DNA of 64,000 bases from Nocardia aurantia (GTDB lineage Bacteria > Actinomycetota > Actinomycetes > Mycobacteriales > Mycobacteriaceae): contig NZ_WEGI01000012.1 in assembly GCF_009604425.1 (NCBI RefSeq), positions 186,001 through 250,000 of the forward strand, given 5' to 3'. Below are positions 54,005-62,900 of this stretch, piece by piece; within the stretch, counting starts at the first letter, position 1, and each line of letters begins with the position of its first letter. The notes beneath the pieces are model-generated. The model was not told the DNA's origin, did not search any database, and was given only the letters and a program-made list of their open reading frames with translations. A program made the translations under genes and the position numbers.

Positions 54005-54451
54005 CCGTGCCGGCCACGGTCCCGGACCGAGATGCGTCCGATCGCATCATGCGAGACCGGCGAGCGCGGATCATCCGCGCCGCACGGGATGCCGGGCCTG
54101 TGCGAGTCGTTCGGCATGTGCTGCCGGACATACGGGTGGGCCGTGCTGCATGCGGCGTGCAGGTTGCATGAAATGCTCTGCACACCCGGACTTTTCGCTC
54201 CCGAAGAGAGTTCGTTGGCGTGCCGGATGCCCCGGTGGGGTCAGCTCTGCCGGATGCTCGGGGCATGCGGTCGGCCGCCCGGGCCGATCGCATGGCGTAC
54301 GCCACCTGGTTTGTGCGGAATGCCCTGTCCAACTGAACTGTTCGGGATCAGCCGGACTTCTGTACCGTGTGATGTGCCCGGAGCGCGCACGGTGTCCGAA
54401 TGCGGTGGCGTCCCGCACGAGGTCGCTGGAGTGCGCGGTCGGGGCGGCGCG
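54005..54451. other. 447-bp insertion-like spacer between imuA' and imuB
   Basis: The spacer is open in the imuB frame but has Cys/Met-rich, low-quality translation (for example GLCESFGMCCRTYGW). It contains recurring TGCCGGATG and GCATG words. No gene, hairpin or mobile-element end was recognised. It breaks the usual tight imuA'-imuB coupling. Confidence 0.6.
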
Positions 54452-56203
54452 ATGAGCGCGGCCCGGTCGCGGGCGGCGCGGGTGCTGGCGTTGTGGTGCC
54501 CGGACTGGCCCGCGGTCGCGGCGGCGGCCGTGGACGAGGTGCCGCCGACCCGGCCGGTGGTGGTGCTGCACGCCAACCGGGTGGTCGCGGGGACGGCGAC
54601 GGCGCGGGCGGAGGGAGTGCGACGCGGCCTGACGCGACGGGAGGCGCAGGCGCGCTGCCCGGGACTGTATGTGGCACAGGCAGATCCGGATCGGGACGCG
54701 CGATTGTTCGAGCCGGTGGTGGCGGCCGTGGCCGAGATCGTGCCCGGAGTGGAGGTGCTGCGCCCCGGTCTGCTGGTGCTGGCCGCACGCGGCGCTGCCC
54801 GATTCTTCGGATCCGAGGAGGCGGCGGCCGAGCGGCTGGTCGACGCCGTCGCCGCCACCGGGGTGGAATGCGCGATCGGGATCGCCGACGAACTGTCCAC
54901 CGCGGTGATCGCCGCCCGTCGCGCGACGATCGTGCCACCGGGGGAGGGCCCGCGATTCCTGGCACCGCTTCCGGTCGCGGAGCTGGCCGTCGAGCCGAGC
55001 CTCGCCGCCCCGGAACGCGCCGACCTGGTGGACCTCCTGCATCGTCTGGGCCTGCGCCGCATCGGCGACTTCGCCGCGCTGAGCCCGGCCGAGGTCGGTT
55101 CCCGGTTCGGCGCCGACGCGATCCGCGCCCACCGCTGCGCCCGGGCCGAACCCGAGCGCCCGCCTTCGGCGGCGCCTCCGGCGGCGGATCTCGCGGTGGA
55201 GTACCCCTGCGATCCGCCGATCGACCGGATCGATGCCGCCGCCTTCGCCGGCCGCCTGCTCGCCACCCGGCTGCACGAACGCCTGGCCGGTGCGTCGGTG
55301 GCCTGCACCAGATTGATCGTGTCGGCGGAAACTGCTGCTGGAGAACAGCTTTCGAGAGTCTGGCGCTGTGCCGAACCGCTGACCCCCGAAGGTACCGCGG
55401 ACCGGGTGCGCTGGCAGCTGGATGGCTGGCTCACCCAGCGTGCCCTGCGGGGAGTGCCGCCGGAGGAGGATCCCGGCGGCGCGGTGCACGGTCGCGGTAT
55501 CGCACCGGGCGATCCTCGTTCGTTCGCGCCGGGGCAGAACCCTGCCGGGGCGACGGGAGAACACCACCGCGGGCACGGCGTCCGGCAACGCGGTGCGCGA
55601 TCGGCCGGAACACCGCCGTATCGGCCCGGCCCGGCCCCGATCACCGTGTTGCGACTGGAACCGATCGAAGTCGTCACCACCGCCGCTCTGCAGATGGGCC
55701 TGTGGGGCGAGGCCGGCGACAACGAGGAGCGGGCCCGCCGCGCGCTGGTTCGAGTGCAGGGATTGCTGGGCGGAACCGCCGTGCAGGTCGGAGTGCTCAG
55801 CGGCGGCCGCGGCCCGGCCGAGCGCATCACCCTGATCGCCCTCGGCGACGAGCCGAGCCCCCGGTCCGATCCGGACCTGCCCTGGCCGGGCCGGCTGCCC
55901 GAACCCGCACCGGCCGTGGTGCTGGTCGACCATCCCGGCGTGCGATTGGAGGCGGCCGACAGCTCCCCGGTATGGGTGACCGACCGCGGCGATTTCACCG
56001 CCGTCCCGGCCCGCCTGCACTGGGGTCGTAAGCACTGGTCGGTGACCGGCTGGGCAGGCCCCTGGCTACTGGACGAACAGTGGTGGGGCGGCACCCGCCC
56101 CGACTGTCTCGTCCGTGCCCAGGTACTGCTCGACGACAGCGTGCGAACGCTGCTGCTGCTCGGCTACAACCGTGCCTGGCATGTGGAGGGCCTCTACGAG
56201 TGA
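54452..56203 (+). CDS. imuB: Y-family polymerase-like mutasome protein ImuB
   Basis: ImuB is an inactive Y-family polymerase homologue that links DnaE2 and ImuA' to the beta clamp. The 583-residue product opens VLALWCPDWPAVAA, where active polymerases carry catalytic acids. It keeps the palm/finger-like region (RREAQARCPG, GIADELSTAVIAAR) and helix-hairpin-helix LLHRLGLRRIGDFAAL. The clamp-binding motif QMGLWG is at 414-419. A low-complexity Gly/Pro/Arg insert lies just before it (about 335-395). The ATG at 54452 was chosen from homology. Confidence 0.9.
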   Translation: MSAARSRAARVLALWCPDWPAVAAAAVDEVPPTRPVVVLHANRVVAGTATARAEGVRRGLTRREAQARCPGLYVAQADPDRDARLFEPVVAAVAEIVPGVEVLRPGLLVLAARGAARFFGSEEAAAERLVDAVAATGVECAIGIADELSTAVIAARRATIVPPGEGPRFLAPLPVAELAVEPSLAAPERADLVDLLHRLGLRRIGDFAALSPAEVGSRFGADAIRAHRCARAEPERPPSAAPPAADLAVEYPCDPPIDRIDAAAFAGRLLATRLHERLAGASVACTRLIVSAETAAGEQLSRVWRCAEPLTPEGTADRVRWQLDGWLTQRALRGVPPEEDPGGAVHGRGIAPGDPRSFAPGQNPAGATGEHHRGHGVRQRGARSAGTPPYRPGPAPITVLRLEPIEVVTTAALQMGLWGEAGDNEERARRALVRVQGLLGGTAVQVGVLSGGRGPAERITLIALGDEPSPRSDPDLPWPGRLPEPAPAVVLVDHPGVRLEAADSSPVWVTDRGDFTAVPARLHWGRKHWSVTGWAGPWLLDEQWWGGTRPDCLVRAQVLLDDSVRTLLLLGYNRAWHVEGLYE

Positions 56204-56346
56204 GGCGAGAGCACGTGTACCGCGAAACTCCCCGGCCGCCGCCGCGATGCCGCCCGCCACACCAGAACCCGAATTCGTGCCCTGCTCACCGAGATTCGCG
56301 CCGACGGCAATCCCTGACCCGGGAGGCCGGCCACCCGCGGAACGCC

Positions 56347-56547
56347 CTACTTCCGCAGCGGACGCAGCAGCCGATGGAAGTTCAGGTCGTACCCCCAGCC
56401 GAAGGCTCTCGGGGTGAACAGACGCTTGTCGTCCGGATTCCACCACCGGGCGCGCAGCCGGGCCGCGGTCGGTACTCGCCAGTCGTACGGAATGCCGAGC
56501 ACCGTGCCCTGCGGGTCGGGAACTCGGTCGTCGGAACCGTTCGTCAT
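56347..56547 (-). CDS. DUF5808 small protein
   Basis: This 66-residue protein has the DUF5808 pattern GTVLGIPYDWRVPTAARL, RWWNPDDKRLFTPRAFGWGY and a final NFHRLLRPLRK. The start ATG at 56547 follows GGATGGGG. The family is common in actinobacteria, often at the end of SdpI-like proteins, and its role is unknown. It diverges from the hydrolase at 56650. Confidence 0.82.
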   Translation of the reverse strand: MTNGSDDRVPDPQGTVLGIPYDWRVPTAARLRARWWNPDDKRLFTPRAFGWGYDLNFHRLLRPLRK

Positions 56548-56649
56548 GTCCCCATCCTGCCACTCCGGTCCGACGAGAACCGGGCCCGGATTATGGCACC
56601 CGGCACATTCTGCGGCGCCCTCGTGCCGGTGTCCGTACCCTGGCGAAAC

Positions 56650-57417
56650 GTGGAGTCGACTGTCATCCGGGTGCCGCTGGGCGGTGTATCCATCGCCTAC
56701 CGCGACTCCGGCCGGCCGGTCGTTCCGCACCCGTTGTCCGGGGTGCCGGTGCTGCTGGTGCACGGTATGGGCGGCGACGGGCACACCTGGGACCGGTTCG
56801 CGGACCGGCTGGTGCGGTCCGGCCGTCGGGTGATCGTCCCGGATCTGCGCGGCCACGGCCGCAGCGCGCACACCGACTCCTACCACTTCGACGAATTCGG
56901 CGCCGACCTGCTGCGCCTGTGCGACCACCTCGAACTGTCCACGGTCGACCTGGTCGGGCATTCGCTCGGCGGCTACGCGGTCTCCTGTATCGCGATCGAA
57001 CGGCCCGCACTGGTACGCCGCCTGGTGATCGAGGAACAGCCGCTGCCGCTGCGTTCCGGCGACGAGCAGGTGACCCTCACCCGCCGGTTCCCGTCGCTGC
57101 CGGAACTGTGGCATGCCGCCAGCAGCCTGCTCCGGCATCCGCGCGCGGTCCTGGCCTTCGACCGCGCGATGACCCGCACCGCCCTGGAACAGTTCCGCAA
57201 GCCGAATCCGGAGTGGTGGGAGCGGATCTCCGAGATCACCGCCGCCACGCTGTTCCTGCGCGGCGGTCCCGGCGGCATGGTCGACCCAGCGAAACTGGAG
57301 TTGTTCCGCGCCGCCGTCCCCGACTGCGCGATCGACGCCTTCGCCTGCGGCCACAGCATTCACCGCGACCGCTACCGCGAATTCACCACCGTCACACTGC
57401 CTTTCCTGGGCCACTGA
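56650..57417 (+). CDS. Alpha/beta hydrolase
   Basis: This 255-residue soluble hydrolase has VLLVHGMGGDGHTW (oxyanion), DLRGHGRS, the nucleophile elbow GHSLGGY, and the C-terminal ACGHSIHRD histidine. A catalytic acid between them is not obvious from its motif. The GTG at 56650 was chosen because the first strand begins there; a TACCCT box 8 bp before suggests a leaderless message. An in-frame ATG at 56593 would add 19 residues. The substrate is unknown. Confidence 0.82.
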   Translation: MESTVIRVPLGGVSIAYRDSGRPVVPHPLSGVPVLLVHGMGGDGHTWDRFADRLVRSGRRVIVPDLRGHGRSAHTDSYHFDEFGADLLRLCDHLELSTVDLVGHSLGGYAVSCIAIERPALVRRLVIEEQPLPLRSGDEQVTLTRRFPSLPELWHAASSLLRHPRAVLAFDRAMTRTALEQFRKPNPEWWERISEITAATLFLRGGPGGMVDPAKLELFRAAVPDCAIDAFACGHSIHRDRYREFTTVTLPFLGH

Positions 57418-57469
57418 GGTCCCGAGGCGGGTGCCCGTGGCCCGGAGATCTTCCGGTCCGCGACGGTTC

Positions 57470-57475
57470 TATCCT
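57470..57475 (+). promoter_or_regulatory. Candidate -10 box, leaderless start of the sucrase/ferredoxin-like gene
   Basis: TATCCT fits TANNNT and is followed by exactly 6 bp before the ATG, the same geometry as at guaA. No ribosome-binding site is visible. Confidence 0.5.
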
Positions 57476-57481
57476 GAAATA

Positions 57482-58417
57482 ATGTTCAGCGGTTTGTCCT
57501 GTTCGGCCGCCGCCGCGGTCGACATCCCCCTGCCCGGTAGCGCCACGCGGGTGACCGGGTGGTTGTGCGTCGAGCAGCCCGGTGCCTGGGGCCGGGATGT
57601 GATCGGCGACGAGGTGCTGGGCCCGGAGATCACGGCCGAGCTGGCCCCGCGGGTGAAGGCCGCGAAGGTCCGGCCGACACTTGTCCGCCGGCCCGGCCGC
57701 GGCGAATTCACCGGTGTCCGAACGGTACTGCTGGCGAGTTCGCATCCGGGGCGATCCTGGTGCGAGCGACTGGAGATCACCGACCTGAAGCAACTGCTCG
57801 ACCTCGATCTGCACCTGGTGAACGGCCCCGCGCCCGGACTCGGTGCGCCCGTGCCGGTTCCGCCGATCCTGGTGTGCACCCACGGCAAGCGTGACCAGTG
57901 CTGCGCACGGCTCGGCCGCCCGATCGCGGCGCGGCTCGCCGCCGAATACCCGGACCGGGTCTGGGAGTGCTCGCACACCGGCGGTCATCGCTTCGCCCCC
58001 GCGATGGTGCTGCTGCCCGGCGGCCTCACCTTCGGCCGCCTCGACGAGGACGCCGCGGTGGCGGTGGTGGCCGCCGCCGATCGAGGCGAGATCCCGCTGA
58101 CCGGCTTCCGTGGCCGCAGCGGTTGCTCACCGGTGGAACAGGTAGCGGAAATCGCTGTGCGCGAACGAGTTCCGGCCGCTGCGGACGATCTCACGGTAGC
58201 CGCCGTCGCGGACGATGTCCTGCCCACCCTGACCGGGGCCGAATTGCCCGATGATCCGGCCACTTTCGCCGGTGCCGCCCAGGTGGCCCATCGTGACGGC
58301 CGCCGCTGGCTGGTCACCGCCCGCACCGTCGCCTACGCCCCGCGTCAGGCCAGCTGCGGTGCCGCCCCCAAACCCGCGTCGGCCGTGGTCGCCGACGCCG
58401 TCCGCGAATTGCCCTGA
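57482..58417 (+). CDS. Sucrase/ferredoxin-like domain protein
   Basis: This 311-residue protein of the sucrase/ferredoxin-like family has a thioredoxin-like [2Fe-2S] ferredoxin fold. Candidate cluster ligands are in ILVCTHGKRDQCCARLG and WECSHTGGHRFAP. A second, unrelated C-terminal part (about 215-311) has GRSGCSPVEQVAEIAVRE. The ATG at 57482 fits the family start MFSGLSCS. The enzymatic role of the family is unsettled; redox or iron-related work is likely. Confidence 0.82.
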   Translation: MFSGLSCSAAAAVDIPLPGSATRVTGWLCVEQPGAWGRDVIGDEVLGPEITAELAPRVKAAKVRPTLVRRPGRGEFTGVRTVLLASSHPGRSWCERLEITDLKQLLDLDLHLVNGPAPGLGAPVPVPPILVCTHGKRDQCCARLGRPIAARLAAEYPDRVWECSHTGGHRFAPAMVLLPGGLTFGRLDEDAAVAVVAAADRGEIPLTGFRGRSGCSPVEQVAEIAVRERVPAAADDLTVAAVADDVLPTLTGAELPDDPATFAGAAQVAHRDGRRWLVTARTVAYAPRQASCGAAPKPASAVVADAVRELP

Positions 58418-58833
58418 GCCGCACCGACGGTGGATGCCCGGGACGGCTACCCGGTGGGGTGCACCCGCTCGCACACCGCACGCCGCCACTGGCGACTCGC
58501 GCGGGACCCCATCCCGTGTCTACCGATGGACCAGAAACAGTCGGCCTGGCCGCGCACTACTCAGCGGACGCCTCGAGGGCGGTCGATCCGGGTCCCACAT
58601 GGACCAGCGGATGCCCGGCGCGGTCGATCCGGTCCCGTCTGCCAGTGGATTCCGGTCGACCTGATCCCAGGCACGTCGGCCGATGCTCAGGCCGCCGAGC
58701 TGGCCCCGAGTCTGCCGATGGATGCCCGGATCGTCGCTCCGATCCAGTGTCTGCCGATGGATGCTCGGGGATTGTTGCTCTGGTCCGGCGCCTGCCGATG
58801 GATGCCCGGGTACCCGTCGACTCGGCCCGGCAT
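58418..58833. other. Gap with repeats derived from the SDR gene tail
   Basis: About 416 bp between convergent genes, without an accepted gene. It is made largely of scattered GATGGATGCCCGG units described separately. Confidence 0.6.
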
Positions 58834-58855
58834 CTACCAGTGGATACCCGGGACC
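58427..58855. repeat. Degenerate tandem repeat sharing the SDR gene 3' end
   Basis: YCTGCCGATGGATGCYCGG occurs at 58711, 58750 and 58791. The related TCTACCAGTGGATACCCGGG at 58833 contains the SDR stop codon and encodes its last residues. Spacings are 39, 41 and 42 bp. Poorer units appear near 58427, 58518, 58602 and 58638. Confidence 0.75.
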
Positions 58856-59796
58856 AGGTTGACGGTCCGGCGCAGCGCGGTGCGGGCCGCGCGGCCCGCG
58901 GTGGACGGGGCGCGATGCGGTTTATGGTGTGTGACAAGGGTTTCCGACACGGGTACTTCACCCTTGGCGGCGGGTGAGTCGGGCAGCGCGCGGTAGTACT
59001 GGTGCAGGATGCGGTCTTTGAGCCGCGGGGCGAACAGGCTGCCGTATTCGGCGAGCGTGCCGACCGGGACATCGATGCGCTTGGGTCGGTCGGTCAGCGC
59101 GCGTACGACGGTGTCCGCGGCCCATTCCGGGGACTGCGAGGGCCCCTGCTTGCCGCTCGGCGCGATCATCGGGGTGCGGACCAGCGGCATGTGGATGGTG
59201 GTGAAGGTGACGTTGTCGGCGAGCATCTCGGCCGCGGTCACCTCGGCGAACTTGTCGAGGGCGGCCTTGCTGGCCAGGTAGGCGGCGAAGCGGGGAGTGG
59301 CGACCTGCACCCCGGCGCTGGAGATGTTGACCACGTGGCCGAATTTTCGCTCCCGCATCTGCGGCAGCAGCGCCAGCGTCATCCGCACCGCGCCGAAGTA
59401 GTTGACCGCCATGGTCCGCTCGAAGTCGTGCAGCCGGTCGGTCGACCGGTGCACCGCGCGGCGGATCGAGCGGCCGGCGTTGTTGACCAGCATGTCGACG
59501 TGATCGTGCTCGTCGAGGACGGCCTTCACGGTGTGCTCGACCGACTCGGCGTCGGTGACGTCGCAGGGGTAGCCGAAGGCCGTGCCGCCGGTGGCGGTGA
59601 TCTCGTCGACCACGGTCGCCAGTTCGTCGCCGCGGCGCGCGAGCAGGATCACCACGCCGCCCCGGGCGGCGACGGCGATCGCCGCGGCCCGGCCGATCCC
59701 GGAAGACGCACCGGTGATGAGGACGTGCTTACCGGTGAGATCCCGGCGGGTGCGGCGGCGCGCCGCGTAGCCCGGCTCGGCGGCGGTGTCGGACAT
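58834..59796 (-). CDS. Short-chain dehydrogenase/reductase
   Basis: This 320-residue SDR has the cofactor motif TGASSGIG (29-36), VNNAG near 107, and catalytic Ser (NISSAG), Tyr and Lys (YLASK). A C-terminal extension of about 60 residues (RAARTALRRTVNLVPG) resembles that of membrane-associated SDRs. The ATG at 59796 lies 34 bp from a perfect inverted repeat that is probably its repressor site. It diverges from dnaE2. The substrate is unknown. The last codons are part of a tandem repeat. Confidence 0.88.
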   Translation of the reverse strand: MSDTAAEPGYAARRRTRRDLTGKHVLITGASSGIGRAAAIAVAARGGVVILLARRGDELATVVDEITATGGTAFGYPCDVTDAESVEHTVKAVLDEHDHVDMLVNNAGRSIRRAVHRSTDRLHDFERTMAVNYFGAVRMTLALLPQMRERKFGHVVNISSAGVQVATPRFAAYLASKAALDKFAEVTAAEMLADNVTFTTIHMPLVRTPMIAPSGKQGPSQSPEWAADTVVRALTDRPKRIDVPVGTLAEYGSLFAPRLKDRILHQYYRALPDSPAAKGEVPVSETLVTHHKPHRAPSTAGRAARTALRRTVNLVPGIHW

Positions 59797-59829
59797 CGTT
59801 GCTCCCTTGCCCCGGATTCGATTCGAACC

Positions 59830-59849
59830 AACTTACTCCAAAGTAAGTT
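59830..59849. promoter_or_regulatory. Perfect inverted repeat, TetR-type operator of the SDR gene
   Basis: AACTTACTCCAAAGTAAGTT has 7-bp perfect arms and a 6-bp centre, in a locally AT-rich patch. It is typical of a TetR-type dimer site over a promoter. The cognate regulator is not in the window. Confidence 0.75.
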
Positions 59850-59904
59850 GCGATGCCAATGTGCTGCGTCACAGTCGGGCAATCGCGGCACACCGTACTT
59901 GCAG

Positions 59905-59920
59905 TCGAATGCATGTTCGA
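59905..59920. promoter_or_regulatory. LexA box (SOS) upstream of dnaE2
   Basis: TCGAATGCATGTTCGA matches TCGAAC-N4-GTTCGA with one mismatch. TATGAA follows 1 bp downstream, the same layout as at imuA'. It lies 36 bp upstream of the dnaE2 ATG. Confidence 0.9.
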
Positions 59921-59956
59921 CTATGAAGAGTACCGATCGGTTTGCCGGAGGTGCGC

Positions 59957-62900
59957 ATGGGCTGGGGAAACGGTCCGCCTACCTGGGCGGAGATGGAACG
60001 GGTACTGTCCGGCCGTCCCGGTCGCGAACTGCCGCCCGGTGACGGCGGCGACGGTCCGGCATGGTCCCGCAAGCGCGACGCTTACCGGGCGGGTGCGCGA
60101 CCGGCGCCCGACGAGCCGGTGGTGCCGTACGCCGAACTGCACGCGCATTCCGCCTACAGCTTCCTCGACGGCGCCTGCCAGCCGGAGGAACTGGTGGAGG
60201 AGGCGGTCCGGCTGGGCCTCGGGGCGCTGGCCCTCACCGATCACAACGGGTTCTACGGGGTGGTGCGCTTCGCCGAGGCGGCGGCCGAATGGGGGCTGCC
60301 GACGGTGTTCGGCGCCGAACTGTCGCTGGGGTCGGCGCTGCCGGAATCCGAACCTCGCACCGGCGCACCCGATCCCGCCGGTCCGCACCTGCTGGTGCTG
60401 GCCCGTGGCGAGGAGGGCTACCGCCGCTTGGCGCGGGAGATGTCGGCCGCGCACATGGTGGCCGGGGAGAAGGGTGTGCTGCGCTACGACCTGGATCGGC
60501 TCACCGAGGCCGCCGGCGGGCACTGGCAGATCCTCACCGGATGCCGCAAAGGCCATGTGCGCGAGGCACTCTCGCACGGTGACGCCGCGGCCGCCGCGGC
60601 CCTGGGAGATCTGGTGGACCGATTCGGCCGCGACCGGGTGGCCGTGGAACTCACCCGGCACGGCATCCCCGCCGACGACGAGCGCAACGCGCGGCTGGCC
60701 GCCCTCGCCGAGCGGGCCGGGCTGCCGGTGGTCGCCACCACCGCCGCGCATTTCGCCGGGCCCGCGCAACGCCGGCGGGCGATGGCGCTGGCCGCGATCC
60801 GGGCCCGGCGCAGCCTCGACGACATGGACGGCTGGCTCCCCGCCACCGGTGGCGCGCACCTGCGCTCGGGCGCGGAGATGGCCCGGCTGTTCGCGGCCTG
60901 CCCGCAGGCGGTCGCCAATGCCGCCGGCCTGGCCCGGGACTGCGCCTTCGACCTGCGGCTGATCGCGCCGCAACTGCCGCCGTTCGAGGTGCCCGCCGGC
61001 CACGACGAGACCTCCTGGCTGCGAGATCTCACCTTCCGCGGTGCCGTCCGCCGCTACGGACCGCCCCAGGAGAATCCGAAGGCGTACCGGCAGCTGGAAC
61101 ACGAACTGCGGGTGATCGCCGAACTCCACTTCCCCGGCTACTTCCTCGTGGTGCACGACATCGTCGCCTTCTGCCAGGATCGCGGCATCCTGTGTCAGGG
61201 CCGGGGTTCGGCGGCCAATTCCGCGGTCTGCTACGCGATCGGCATCACCAACGTCGATCCGGTGGCCAACGAGCTGCTGTTCGAGCGGTTCCTGTCACCG
61301 GAACGGGACGGTCCGCCGGATATCGACCTCGACATCGAATCCGATCGCCGCGAGGAGGCGATCCAGCACGTCTACGAGAAATACGGTCGCGAGTACGCCG
61401 CGCAGGTGGCGAACGTGATCACCTATCGCGGCAAGTCGGCGGTGCGCGACGCCGCGCGGGCCCTGGGCTTCTCGCCCGGTCAGCAGGACGCGTGGAGCAA
61501 ACAGGTCAGCCGCTGGACCGGGGTGGCCGCCGAGGAGCACACCGATATCCCCGCCGAGGTGCTGCGGCTGGCGGGGGAGCTCGAGGGCCTGCCCCGGCAC
61601 CTGGGCATCCACTCCGGCGGCATGGTGATCTGCGACCGGCCCATCGCCGATGTCTGCCCGGTCGAATGGGCCCGGATGCCCGGCCGCAGCGTGCTGCAGT
61701 GGGACAAGGACGACTGCGCGGCCGTGGGCCTGGTGAAGTTCGACCTGCTCGGGCTGGGCATGCTGTCGGCCCTGCACTACATGATCGACCTGGTCCGTGA
61801 GCACGTCGGCGAGGTCGTGGAACTGCACGCGCTGGATCTGAGCGAGGCGGCGGTCTACGAGATGCTGTCGCGGGCCGATTCGGTGGGCGTGTTCCAGGTG
61901 GAGTCGCGGGCGCAGATGGCCACGCTGCCGCGGCTGCGGCCGCGCAACTTCTACGACCTGGTCGTGGAGGTGGCGCTGATCCGGCCCGGGCCGATCCAGG
62001 GTGGATCGGTGCACCCCTACATCCGGCGGCGCAACGAACTCGAGCCGGTGCACTTCGACCATCCCGCGCTGGAGAACGCGCTGGGCCGCACGCTGGGAGT
62101 GCCGCTGTTCCAGGAACAGCTGATGCAGATGGCCGTCGACGTCGCCGGATTCAGTGCGGCCGAGGCGGATCAGCTGCGCCGGGCGATGGGATCCAAGCGG
62201 TCACCGGAGCGGATGAACCGGCTGCGTGACCGCTTCTACACCGGGATGCGCGAATTGCACGGCATCACCGGCGAATTGGCCGACCGCATCTACGAGAAGG
62301 TGTACGCCTTCGCGAATTTCGGCTTCCCCGAGAGTCATTCGCAGAGTTTCGCCTCGCTGGTGTTCTACTCCTCCTGGTTCAAGCTGCATCACCCGGCGGC
62401 GTTCTGCGCCGGACTGCTCAACGCGCAGCCGATGGGTTTCTATTCGCCGCAGTCGCTGGTGGCCGACGCCCGGCGGCACGGGGTGGCGGTGCACGGCCCC
62501 GACATCAATCGCAGCCTCGCCGCCGCCACGCTGGAACGGCAGGGCGCCGAGGTGCGGCTGGGGCTGGCATCGGTGCGGCACATCGGCACCGAACTGGCCG
62601 AACGGATCGTCACGGCCCGGGCGTCCGGGGCCTACACGTCGTTCCTGGATCTGACCGGACGAGTGGAATTGACGGTGGCACAAGCGGAATCACTGGCCAC
62701 CGCCGGTGCGCTCGGCAGCCTCGGGATGACCCGGCGGGAGGCGCTGTGGGCTGCGGGCGCCGCGGCGGGGGAGCGCCCGGACCGGCTACCGGGCACCGGC
62801 GCGGCCACCACCGCGCCCACCCTGCCCGGGATGAGCGAACTGGAGCTGGCCGCCGCGGACGTCTGGGCGACCGGCGTCTCCCCGGACAGCTACCCGACCG

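Noticed and set aside
54032..54451. N-terminal extension of ImuB from an upstream ATG
   Set aside because: The translation is Cys/Met-rich and unlike any ImuB start; kept only as a testable alternative in the findings.
54071..56035. Long minus-strand frame opposite imuB
   Set aside because: Shadow; no recognisable domain, while imuB has family motifs on the other strand.
59921..61156. 411-codon minus-strand frame opposite the dnaE2 5' half
   Set aside because: Shadow of dnaE2; Gly/Arg/His-rich with no start signals.
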